From assembly GCF_900106095.1 (NCBI RefSeq), contig NZ_FNUD01000002.1, forward strand, positions 3,617,501 to 3,681,500: a DNA stretch of 64,000 bases, written 5' to 3'. Position numbers and translations under genes: made by a program. This document shows, piece by piece, positions 53,908-61,006 of the stretch; the stretch's first letter is position 1; the number at the start of each line of letters is the position of its first letter. The notes beneath the pieces are model-generated. The model searched no databases and was not told where the DNA came from. It was given only the letters and a program-made list of their open reading frames with translations. The DNA is from Pseudomonas deceptionensis. Its GTDB lineage: Bacteria > Pseudomonadota > Gammaproteobacteria > Pseudomonadales > Pseudomonadaceae.

Positions 53908-54954
53908 TCAGTGCCGGTGTCGATGGTGAATATCCGGAAAGTGCGGGTGGTTATGACTGATCTGCGGATGCTGGTGTTTATGGCTGTGGGACACCTCTTC
54001 AGGTACATCCTCAGCATGTTCGTGCTGATGATGGGCATCGTGGGTGTGGCGATGAGCGTGCTCCAGCGGTTGATGCAGATGGACATGCTCATGGCGCTCG
54101 GTGAGGTGCAACCACACACCGAAGACCATGAACGCCGCCGCCACCCAAAACAGCAGTGATACCGACTCCCCCAGCACCAGGATGGCAATGGCCGCGCCCA
54201 GAAAAGGCGCTGTCGAAAAGTACGCCCCGGTGCGTGCAGCGCCCAGGCCGCGCAATGCCAGGACAAACAGCACCAGGCTCACGCCGTAGCCCAGAAAGCC
54301 GATCAGCAAGGTCGGGGCCAGCACGTCAAACGAGACAATCCTGGCGCCCAGCGTGAACGCAATCGCGCAGTTCACCAGCCCGGCGAACAACCCTTTGGCA
54401 CCTGCGATAAACAGCGCATCAGAAGCGGACACCTTACGCGTCAGATTGTTATCAATGGCCCAGCAAAAACAGGCAAACGCCACCGCCAAGGGCCCGAGCC
54501 AGGTCAACTCCTGCGTTGCTACCGAGCTGGACGGCCACGACAACACAACACCCCCGGCGATGATTGCCAGCATGCCCAGCACAATCCGCCGGTCCGCATT
54601 TTCTTTAAACACCACCCACGCCAACAGGGCTGTCAGCACAGGCTCCAGATTGAGCATCAAGGACGCGGTTGCGCCGCTGGTCAGGGTCAAACCGAACATC
54701 AGCGCCACGGGCCCCAAAATGCCGCCAAACACAATCGCCCCGATCAGCCACGGCCACTCACTTGCACTCAGCCCGGACGCCGTCCAGCCGCGATCGCGGA
54801 TACAGCGCACCACCAACAGCCCCAGGCCGCTGCCCAAATACAGCAACCCGGCCAGCATCACCGGCGGTACTTCGGTGCCCAGCAGTTTGGCCAATGGCGT
54901 ACTGGCACCAAACAGCGCCGCCGCTGCCAATGCGTAAATCACACTCGTATTCAT
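53908..54954 (-). CDS. EamA/DMT-family transporter with histidine-rich C-terminal tail
   Basis: A 348-residue DMT exporter with ten hydrophobic helices in two EamA repeats (ALAAAALFGASTPLAKLLG; AVAFACFCWAIDNNLTRKV). The final ~62 residues are an extraordinary His-rich tail (HVHLHQPLEHAHRHTHDAHH, HSHKHQHPQ, HHRHRH) with about 23 histidines plus Glu/Asp, a likely metal-binding segment, located on the cytoplasmic side if the C-terminus is cytoplasmic. Homologues with such tails are annotated as metal-linked DMT proteins. The start is uncertain: an ATG (MNTSVIY) or a GTG three codons earlier. Substrate unknown. Confidence 0.9.
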   Translation of the reverse strand: MNTSVIYALAAAALFGASTPLAKLLGTEVPPVMLAGLLYLGSGLGLLVVRCIRDRGWTASGLSASEWPWLIGAIVFGGILGPVALMFGLTLTSGATASLMLNLEPVLTALLAWVVFKENADRRIVLGMLAIIAGGVVLSWPSSSVATQELTWLGPLAVAFACFCWAIDNNLTRKVSASDALFIAGAKGLFAGLVNCAIAFTLGARIVSFDVLAPTLLIGFLGYGVSLVLFVLALRGLGAARTGAYFSTAPFLGAAIAILVLGESVSLLFWVAAAFMVFGVWLHLTERHEHVHLHQPLEHAHRHTHDAHHQHEHAEDVPEEVSHSHKHQHPQISHNHPHFPDIHHRHRH

Positions 54955-54963
54955 CACATCCAC

Positions 54964-55288
54964 TTCTGTATCCGTCGTGCAAGCAGCCTAGCTTAGCCCG
55001 CAGATATCGGCCGACAGAGAAATCAGCAGCCCGATACAGGTCAATGCCAGCACAGGATTTGCCTCACGCGAAACCGGCGCTATACCGACACAAAGCCCGC
55101 GACATTTTATATATCTATGATTTTTCGACGGTTTTAGGCAGGCATCGGACAAAAAAATGTACCTGAATGGACGTTATCGAACTTGCCTCATTGGCACAGG
55201 CTCTATATATTCGTCCACCTGTCACGCAGGCTCTTGAGTACTTTGTTCGTTAAAGCACCTTCCTTACTGACCGCTTTATAGCGCTACC
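54964..55288. other. Gene-free region upstream of tRNA-Leu
   Basis: About 325 bases without a recognisable gene. It must hold the divergent promoters of the DMT gene and the tRNA. TTTATA lies close before the tRNA 5' end but no matched -35 was assigned. Confidence 0.5.
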
Positions 55289-55375
55289 GCCCGAATGGCG
55301 AAACTGGTAGACGCATGGGACTTAAAATCCCCCGTTCGTAAGGACGTGCCGGTTCGATTCCGGCTTCGGGCACCA
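55289..55375 (+). tRNA. tRNA-Leu (anticodon UAA), CCA encoded
   Basis: An 87-base class II tRNA. Acceptor stem GCCCGAA pairs exactly with TTCGGGC, followed by discriminator A and encoded CCA. The anticodon loop CTTAAAA gives anticodon TAA (reads UUA). The T-arm GCCGG-TTCGATT-CCGGC is perfect, and the D-arm and a long variable arm (GTTCGTAAGGACG) are present as expected for leucine. It is a potential integration site for genomic islands. A terminator follows directly. Confidence 0.97.
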
Positions 55376-55383
55376 AACAAATC

Positions 55384-55426
55384 AAGGGCTTGCATGAGAT
55401 TCTTCGTGCAGGCCCTTTGTTTTTTG
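55384..55426 (+). terminator. Terminator after tRNA-Leu
   Basis: AAGGGCTTGCA pairs with TGCAGGCCCTT (one wobble) around a 12-base loop, followed by TGTTTTTT. Confidence 0.8.
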
Positions 55427-55533
55427 TTCCGCAATTGTCCATCCCCGCCCCTCCCCTGGCCTCCTGCCAGAACACAAAAAACAGAGTTCTCACCAAGCGC
55501 GACTCAGCGCCAGAATCGCGCGTGCAAGCGTCG

Positions 55534-56448
55534 TCAGTTGACTGACTCTAATGTTTGTCCCGCCTGCGCAATGGTTTTCCAGGTCTTGCCTTCGTCTTGC
55601 GACAAATAGACGTCACGATTGATAGTCGCCATCGCCCACTCCTTGGCATTAGCCGGACTCTGCGCCAGGTAAGCGACGGCATCCTGGTTTAGGGGTGGCA
55701 AACCGAGGGCGTTGATCTCGTGGGTCTTCAGGTCCAGGATCGAGAGCTGCGGTACCTTGTTAAAGCTGCCGAACCATAAGCTCTTTCCGTCGATGCTGAA
55801 GCTGACGCTTAGCACCTGAACGTTCTGGAGAAGGGGCTGGAAGTGCTCGCCGGCATCGCTCGATAGAAACAAGCCGCTGCCGGTCGCCACGGCAACTGTT
55901 TTGCTGTCCGTGGGATGCACCGCCAATGCACTCGGATCTAATCCTATCCCTTGCGCCAAAGCCTGCTGCCAGCTGGCTCCGTCATTCAGGCGGTAGTACA
56001 AGCCAGCTGAGGTCATTTCCGAGTTCGGGTGCATGTTGAAAACGTAGAGGGCTCCGCTGTCGAAACTACTGGCTAACAGATGAAAATCAGACTCTCCTTG
56101 AAGCCCAAGCGGCTGCCAGGTACTTCCCCCATCACTGCTCTTGATTATCCCGAGAGGATTGGCCAGGCCACTGCCACTGGCCGGATGGCCGCTGCTATAG
56201 ATCGCCTGACGGCCAGCAGAAAAGCCCATAAAGTCGTGTTCCGGCCCTGGAGCCTTGCTCCAGTGTCCATCACGGTATAACGCCAGTCCGTCATGGCTGG
56301 GGATAGAAAGCTGTTGCCCATCCTGGCTGAAAGCGAGCCCATGGACATGCTTCAGGGTGACCGTCGTCGCGGCACCGGCAGTCAGATGTACGAGCCCCAT
56401 CAACAATCCAATCGATAACGCACAGCGTAGAGGCTTTCCCAGTTCCAT
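55534..56448 (-). CDS. BNR-repeat/F510_1955-type exported protein
   Basis: A 304-residue exported beta-propeller. Start chosen at MELGKPLRCALSIGLL, with GGAG eight bases upstream; longer frames lack a site. The signal peptide ends near TAGAATT. Asp-box (BNR) repeats are seen: SSDGGSTWQPL, LNDGASWQQAL, SSDAGEHFQPL and SQDEGKTWKTI, each the S-x-D-x-G-x-x-W type typical of sialidase-like propellers. Members of the F510_1955 family are annotated as glycosyl hydrolases but lack proven catalytic residues. It is found near metal-resistance genes in other genomes. Function unknown. It follows tRNA-Leu on the opposite strand. Confidence 0.85.
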   Translation of the reverse strand: MELGKPLRCALSIGLLMGLVHLTAGAATTVTLKHVHGLAFSQDGQQLSIPSHDGLALYRDGHWSKAPGPEHDFMGFSAGRQAIYSSGHPASGSGLANPLGIIKSSDGGSTWQPLGLQGESDFHLLASSFDSGALYVFNMHPNSEMTSAGLYYRLNDGASWQQALAQGIGLDPSALAVHPTDSKTVAVATGSGLFLSSDAGEHFQPLLQNVQVLSVSFSIDGKSLWFGSFNKVPQLSILDLKTHEINALGLPPLNQDAVAYLAQSPANAKEWAMATINRDVYLSQDEGKTWKTIAQAGQTLESVN

Positions 56449-56682
56449 AGTCCACTCTCCAATCGTCATTGAGCCCTTGCCTATGGATATCTGGCTAATG
56501 GATACCTCGTCTTCGAATGAAGTTTCGCCGATCAAAAAGGTACCCAGCACCTACACCCAAGACCAGCCTCTCAACCAAAGGAGTACATAGCGAGGAGGCA
56601 ATACAACTGTAGCTCATAGCCCCTGGATTATTTTCAGCCCCCCCCGCAGCGTGCCTCTTTCGAGGCAACGGTTTGGGCTGAA

Positions 56683-57582
56683 TCAGACCGGTCGAAACTC
56701 GACCGTTAGATGGCTGACTTCGTGAACCGGCTTGAGACGTTCACGAATGCTGTCGGCGTTCACAGTGGCCTCACCCAGGACGCTGACAATGGCTGCATGG
56801 GCTTGCGGCCCAACCCGCCAGACGTGCAAGTCCGTGATGGTGGCATCCCCCGGCGTCTCAACCAGTTCGCGGATTTCCTCGGCAACATGCGCATCGGTCT
56901 GATCCAGCAGTACACCTGCTGTGACTCCCATCAAGGTCCATGCCCACCGCGCAATAACGATGGCGCCGACGATTCCCATGACCGGGTCCAGCCACACCCA
57001 GCCGAGATACCGGCCGGCGAGCAGTGCCACTATGGCCAGAACCGAAGTCAGCGCGTCCGCGATGACGTGGACGTAGGCCGATTTCAGGTTGTTGTCGCTC
57101 CCGTGATGGGCATGGCCATGATCATCATGATCGTGCCCATGGCCCAGCAGCAGGGCGCTGGCAATGTTGACGATCAAACCGGCAATCGCGATGAGCGTAG
57201 CCGTGCCGAACTGCACGTCCGTTGGCTGCAAAAGCCGCATGACAGACTCAACGCCAATTCCCAGGGAGACCATACCGAGAATCAGCGCCGAGGCGAACCC
57301 GCCCAGGTCTCCTACCTTCCCGGTACCGAAACTGTATCGCTGGCTGGAAGCGTGGCGTTTTGCGTATCCGTAAGCGACGGCCGCGATACCCAATGCTACG
57401 GCATGGGTTGCCATATGAAAGCCATCGGCCAGTAACGCCATCGACCCAGTGATATAGCCGGCGGTGATCTCGCCAACCATCATCACAACGGTCAGTGCCA
57501 CAACCCAAAGCGTACGCTTGGCATTATCGTCGTGCGCTGAGCCAAGGAACACGTGGTCATGGGTGTAGTTAATGCTGCTCAT
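56683..57582 (-). CDS. dmeF: DmeF, CDF-family cobalt/nickel efflux transporter
   Basis: A 299-residue cation diffusion facilitator. Start at MSSINYTHDHVFLG with AGGA eight bases upstream. Six helices; zinc/cobalt-site residues in ITGSMALLADGFHMATHAVAL and a paired site in KSAYVHVIADALTSVLAIVALL; a His-rich cytoplasmic loop GHGHDHDDHGHAHHG between helices 4 and 5; C-terminal cytoplasmic domain with DATITDLHVWRVGPQAHAAIVSV. The DHV/DmeF group exports Co2+ and Ni2+ from the cytoplasm. It follows dmeR by 19 bases in the same operon. Confidence 0.93.
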   Translation of the reverse strand: MSSINYTHDHVFLGSAHDDNAKRTLWVVALTVVMMVGEITAGYITGSMALLADGFHMATHAVALGIAAVAYGYAKRHASSQRYSFGTGKVGDLGGFASALILGMVSLGIGVESVMRLLQPTDVQFGTATLIAIAGLIVNIASALLLGHGHDHDDHGHAHHGSDNNLKSAYVHVIADALTSVLAIVALLAGRYLGWVWLDPVMGIVGAIVIARWAWTLMGVTAGVLLDQTDAHVAEEIRELVETPGDATITDLHVWRVGPQAHAAIVSVLGEATVNADSIRERLKPVHEVSHLTVEFRPV

Positions 57583-57601
57583 GAGTGATTCCTGAAGGCG
57601 T

Positions 57602-57877
57602 TTACTTGGAGTAACGACGAATGGCTTCAAGCAGCTCTTCGACACCCTTGTTACGCTCTTCTTCGCTCAGAGCAGGGTTCGCGACATGCTCCCGCGCATG
57701 GTCCTCGATGATTTCCTCCATCAAACCGTTGATGGCTCCGCGAGTGGCTGCAACAAGGTGCAGTGTTTTGGCGCAATCGAGATCCGATTCCAATGCCCGC
57801 TCAAGCGCCTGGATTTGTCCGGCGATGCGTTTTACGCGTTTTAGAAGAGCGTCTTTGTTGGCTGCGACATGACCCAT
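57602..57877 (-). CDS. dmeR: DmeR, RcnR/CsoR-family nickel/cobalt-responsive repressor
   Basis: A 91-residue all-helical repressor starting MGHVAANKDALLKRVKRIAG, with GGAGG upstream; a longer frame exists but is not supported. The four RcnR metal-ligand residues are all present: His3, Cys35, His60 and His64 (DCAKTLHL, EDHAREH). This pattern is for six-coordinate Ni/Co, not the Cys-His-Cys of copper CsoR. It represses the dmeRF operon until Co2+/Ni2+ binds. An inverted G-tract operator is located just upstream of its start. Confidence 0.93.
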   Translation of the reverse strand: MGHVAANKDALLKRVKRIAGQIQALERALESDLDCAKTLHLVAATRGAINGLMEEIIEDHAREHVANPALSEEERNKGVEELLEAIRRYSK

Positions 57878-57908
57878 GGAATGCCCCTCCTCAATAAGTC
57901 GCGCATAA

Positions 57909-57934
57909 TAGGCATACCCCCTATACCTATACAA
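57909..57934. promoter_or_regulatory. DmeR (RcnR-type) operator
   Basis: ATACCCCCTATACCTAT, a C/G-tract flanked by TA-rich half-sites, resembles known DmeR/RcnR operators (G5-6 between TAxxx arms). It is located about 32-57 bases upstream of the dmeR start codon in the expected promoter area. Confidence 0.65.
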
Positions 57935-57978
57935 GCTCGTCAATACCAGTCTCCTCGTTAGATCCCGGTAAATACCAT

Positions 57979-58004
57979 CAAAAAACCCGCCGAAGCGGGT
58001 TTTC
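57979..58004 (-). terminator. Terminator after the MXKDX gene
   Basis: AACCCGC-CGAA-GCGGGTT-type hairpin (seven-base stem) with a T6 run after it on the minus strand and TTTT on the plus strand. Confidence 0.8.
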
Positions 58005-58038
58005 CAAACGCATTACATTTTCCCTGTGACGCCCTGCT

Positions 58039-58335
58039 CTACTGGGACATGTCACTCTTATTCATATCGTCTTTTTTCATGACGTCTTTGGGCATGGCCT
58101 CTTTCTTCATGGTGTCTTTGCCCATGGTTTCTTTGTTCATCGTGCCCTTGCTCATAGCGTCTTTGTGCATCGCATCCTTTTTCATAGTGTCTTTTTTCAT
58201 GGTGCCCTGTTGCATCGTATCTTTGGACATAGCGTCTTTTTTCATGGTGCCGTTGTACATCGTATCGTCGGCATGCACAGCTGCGACGCCCACTGCCAGG
58301 CAAATACCCAGTATTGCAGTCGTTAACGTTTTCAT
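58039..58335 (-). CDS. Pentapeptide MXKDX repeat exported protein
   Basis: A 98-residue secreted protein with a signal peptide (MKTLTTAILGICLAVGVAAVHA) followed by about 14 tandem five-residue units of the form M-x-K-D/E/G-x (for example DAMSKDTM, TMKKDTMKKDAM, KEAMPKDVM). It is almost entirely Met, Lys, Asp and Thr/Ala, likely unfolded in the periplasm. The family name (TIGR02953) describes the repeat; function is unknown. AAGGAG precedes the ATG. It lies downstream of a molybdopterin oxidoreductase and cytochrome b on the same strand, a neighbourhood conserved in several proteobacteria; Met-rich repeats may buffer metal ions or oxidants. Confidence 0.9.
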   Translation of the reverse strand: MKTLTTAILGICLAVGVAAVHADDTMYNGTMKKDAMSKDTMQQGTMKKDTMKKDAMHKDAMSKGTMNKETMGKDTMKKEAMPKDVMKKDDMNKSDMSQ

Positions 58336-58405
58336 AGTGAGGCTCCTTGAAACTCAGGTTGCGTACGAGCGCAGCCCGGGCCGCGCATTCAGGTTGCCAT
58401 GGGCG

Positions 58406-59191
58406 TCAGCTGCCACCGAACCAGTTGTAGCCCTGGTCTTCCCAGTAACCACCCGGATAGGTATTGGTGACGAAAATCGCTTGAATGTGCTTGGGGTTCT
58501 TGTAACCGAGCTTGGTGGGCATGCGCAGCTTCATCGGGAAGCCATACTCACGCGGCAGTACGGCACCGTCGTAGGTCAGCGTCAGCAGCGTTTGAGCATG
58601 CAGTGCCGTGGCCATGTCGATACTGGTGTAGTAATCGTCGGCGCATTTGAAGCCGACGTACTTTGCGTCGGTGTCAGCGCCAATGCGCTTGAGGAAATCA
58701 CTGAAACGTATGCCGCCCCAACGGCCGATCGCGCTCCAGCCCTCGACGCAGATATGCCGGGTGATCTGGTCGATCTGGGCCATGGCTCGCAACTCCTCAA
58801 GCTTCCAGCTGCGCTTGTCGGCGACCATGCCTGTTACTTCCAGCCGGTAACTGTCTTCATCGACAACGGGCGCTTCGTCAATGCCGTAAAAGGCATTGAA
58901 GGGAAACGGGCGGGTAATCATCGACTCGGTGTAAGTGGGGGCCATGGCGTCAGGGTTGAACAGCCAGCCCTGTACCCTGTCATTGAAGCGCGATATGGAG
59001 GACAGGGCGGTTTCAACGTTATCGCTATCAGTGATATTGCAGCCGGACAGCATGGCCACACCGCCCAAGGTCAAGCTTCGCAACAGGAAGGAGCGGCGTG
59101 AACGATCTTCGATCTGAGGCGCAATGATTTTCCGTGCGTCCATCAGGATGGACGCCTCGTCAAGCTTTGGGTTTTGCGCACGCTTGCTCAT
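58406..59191 (-). CDS. Tat-exported molybdopterin-dependent oxidoreductase (SUOX/YedY family)
   Basis: A 261-residue sulfite-oxidase-fold enzyme. Twin-arginine motif RRSFLLRSLTLGG (Arg32-Arg33) starts a Tat signal, and LSGC at 48-51 is a lipobox, so it may be a lipoprotein. The molybdenum Cys ligand is Cys148 in HICVEGWSAIGRWGG, the family signature; SRFNDRVQGWLFNP and YDGAVLPREYGFPMKLRMPTKLGYKNPK follow. It lacks a C-terminal dimerisation domain, so it is of the short YedY/MsrP-like type, which reduces or oxidises S- or N-oxides. It overlaps the cytochrome b stop (ATGA), so they form a redox complex. Confidence 0.92.
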   Translation of the reverse strand: MSKRAQNPKLDEASILMDARKIIAPQIEDRSRRSFLLRSLTLGGVAMLSGCNITDSDNVETALSSISRFNDRVQGWLFNPDAMAPTYTESMITRPFPFNAFYGIDEAPVVDEDSYRLEVTGMVADKRSWKLEELRAMAQIDQITRHICVEGWSAIGRWGGIRFSDFLKRIGADTDAKYVGFKCADDYYTSIDMATALHAQTLLTLTYDGAVLPREYGFPMKLRMPTKLGYKNPKHIQAIFVTNTYPGGYWEDQGYNWFGGS

Positions 59192-59826
59192 ACGTGCTCC
59201 TTGTGGCCGATAATCATGGCCAGTAACGTCTTCGGAACCAGCGCGACCATCACCAAGTGCACGGCGATGAAAGCCACCATCAGAGACATCGCAATGAAGT
59301 GCACATACCGGGCGCTGTCGTAGCCGCCCAGCAATTCACGTAATAGCGGGAACTGAACAGACTTCCACAGTACCAGCCCGGAAATCACCAGAACCGTGAT
59401 GTCGAGCATCACGAACAAGTACGCCACACGCTGTACCTGGTTGTACTGACCAAGATCGGCATGCCCCAACCGCCCTTGGAGTGCAGACCCCAGGTCATGA
59501 AAAAAGCCTTTGGGTGATACCGGAAAAAAACGCCGCGAGAGACGACCACTGACAACGTTGATGATCAAGTAGAACAGACTGACTGCAACCAGCATCCACA
59601 TGGCTGCGAAATGCCATTGCAACGCGCCGCCCAACCAGCCACCCAAGGTGATCGACTTGGGAAAACTAAAGCCAAAAAGCGGGGAAGCGTTGTAGATCCG
59701 CCATCCACTGGTGACCATCACCAACACCGCGAGCGCATTCAGCCAATGCGCCAATCTCAACCAACGAGGATGGCTACTCTTCGGATGCAGAGTAGCGGCA
59801 CTGGTCGTTTCAGGTGCAGTTGGCAT
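59188..59826 (-). CDS. Membrane cytochrome b partner of molybdoenzyme
   Basis: A 212-residue b-type cytochrome (cytochrome b/b6 domain, FdnI-like fold). Start at MPTAPETTSAAT with GGAG eight bases upstream. Four hydrophobic helices carry heme-ligand histidines: RLAHWLNALAVLVMVTSGW near residue 30, LQWHFAAMWMLVAVSLFYL, then DITVLVISGLVLW and YVHFIAMSLMVAFIAVHLVMV with two His. It would pass electrons between the quinone pool and the molybdoenzyme on the periplasmic face. Translation is coupled to the downstream molybdoenzyme gene. Confidence 0.9.
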   Translation of the reverse strand: MPTAPETTSAATLHPKSSHPRWLRLAHWLNALAVLVMVTSGWRIYNASPLFGFSFPKSITLGGWLGGALQWHFAAMWMLVAVSLFYLIINVVSGRLSRRFFPVSPKGFFHDLGSALQGRLGHADLGQYNQVQRVAYLFVMLDITVLVISGLVLWKSVQFPLLRELLGGYDSARYVHFIAMSLMVAFIAVHLVMVALVPKTLLAMIIGHKEHV

Positions 59827-60047
59827 TGGAGAAGCTCCAGGTTTTAACAACGTCGCAACCCACGTTTCAGTGTAGACGCTAACTCAAAACACAATGCCTT
59901 CCTTCAAGAGGGCCCATGAGTAACCGAACGCCCAATTTGCCTTATTGTTGAAGATGTCTGATTCCGAAGCCTCAAACATTCCGGCGGTTGCAGTCGCCGC
60001 CCAGCTAGGCTTGTAAGGTCTGGAGAAGTTTTTAGGTGGGGGATGCC

Positions 60048-60935
60048 ATGCCAACAGTAAAAACTGCGCTTGTCCTCGCGGGTGGCGGGAGCCTTGGCGC
60101 AGTTCAGGTCGGGATGCTACAGGCTCTGGTTGAGACCGGGATTGCTTTCGACCTGGTGGTTGGCGCTTCGGTCGGAGCCATCAACGGTGCCTACTTCGCC
60201 GCCAGGCCGAATGCAAAGGGCGTAGACGAGCTCGCGGATTTTTGGCGCGGCTTGCGTCAGTCCGATGTGTTCCCATTTTCGATACTCGATACCCTGAAGG
60301 GCATCTTGAACCGGCGGGGTCATCTTCTGAGCGCCTCAGCCTTGCAGCGTTTAGTGCGCAGATCGCTGCCGGTTGAATTAATCGAAGATACCCAATTGCC
60401 CCTGCATATTGTCACCACCAATTTACTCACCGGTGCTGAAGAGCTTCTGTCCAGTGGCAATGCGGAACAAGCGCTGCTCGCCAGTGCGGCGATTCCGCTG
60501 GTGTTTCCCAGCGTGAGGGTCGGCGAAAAATTCTTGGTCGACGGCGGAGTAACCAGCAACACCCCGATTGCCAGTGCGGTTGCATTGGGAGCAACGCGGG
60601 TTGTAGTGCTGCCAACCGGGTTCGGTTGTGCTTGTCTGTGCCCACCAAAGGGGCTGGTTGCGTTAGCCCTGCACACGCTGAACCTGATGAGCATGCGTCA
60701 ACTGGTGCGTGATATCGAATTGTACAAAGCCCGTGCGGCTATCCATGTAGTCCCTCCATTGTGCCCGCTAGACGCTTCTGTCTTCGATTTCAACCAGACT
60801 GATCAGCTGCTGCAACGAGCTTGTCATTCAACCAAAACGTGGATCGAAGGCGGCGGGCTGATACGCGTAGGGGTACCGGATTCGTTGCTGGCTCACACTC
60901 ATCATGTTGATGATGGGGGACCTTCACCCGGCTGA
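60048..60935 (+). CDS. Patatin-like phospholipase
   Basis: A 295-residue predicted lipid hydrolase with a Ser-Asp dyad. Start at MPTVKTALVLAGGG with GGGGG just upstream; an upstream GTG is an alternative. Motifs: oxyanion hole AGGGSLGAVQ (residues 11-20), nucleophile GASVG (Ser41) and catalytic Asp in FLVDGGVTSNTP near residue 165. No signal peptide, so it is cytoplasmic or inner-membrane attached. The Cys-rich segment GFGCACLCPPKG is unusual. It is divergent from the cytochrome b and convergent with the receptor; role unknown. Confidence 0.9.
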   Translation: MPTVKTALVLAGGGSLGAVQVGMLQALVETGIAFDLVVGASVGAINGAYFAARPNAKGVDELADFWRGLRQSDVFPFSILDTLKGILNRRGHLLSASALQRLVRRSLPVELIEDTQLPLHIVTTNLLTGAEELLSSGNAEQALLASAAIPLVFPSVRVGEKFLVDGGVTSNTPIASAVALGATRVVVLPTGFGCACLCPPKGLVALALHTLNLMSMRQLVRDIELYKARAAIHVVPPLCPLDASVFDFNQTDQLLQRACHSTKTWIEGGGLIRVGVPDSLLAHTHHVDDGGPSPG

Positions 60936-61006
60936 TGTGGCCCTTGGCATTCATGCAGTAAAAATCCTGGCGGCACGCCGCCAGAACTTCAGGCCCGCCC
61001 TCCTCC

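Noticed and set aside
55284-55496. Minus-strand reading frame giving ...EAGIEPARPYERGILSPMRL...
   Set aside because: It runs antisense through tRNA-Leu; this peptide is a known spurious translation of tRNA flanks.
58049-59101. 350-codon plus-strand frame opposite the MXKDX and molybdoenzyme genes
   Set aside because: Its hydrophobic Phe/Ser/Leu N-terminus is the complement of the MXKDX repeat; no ribosome-binding site or family.
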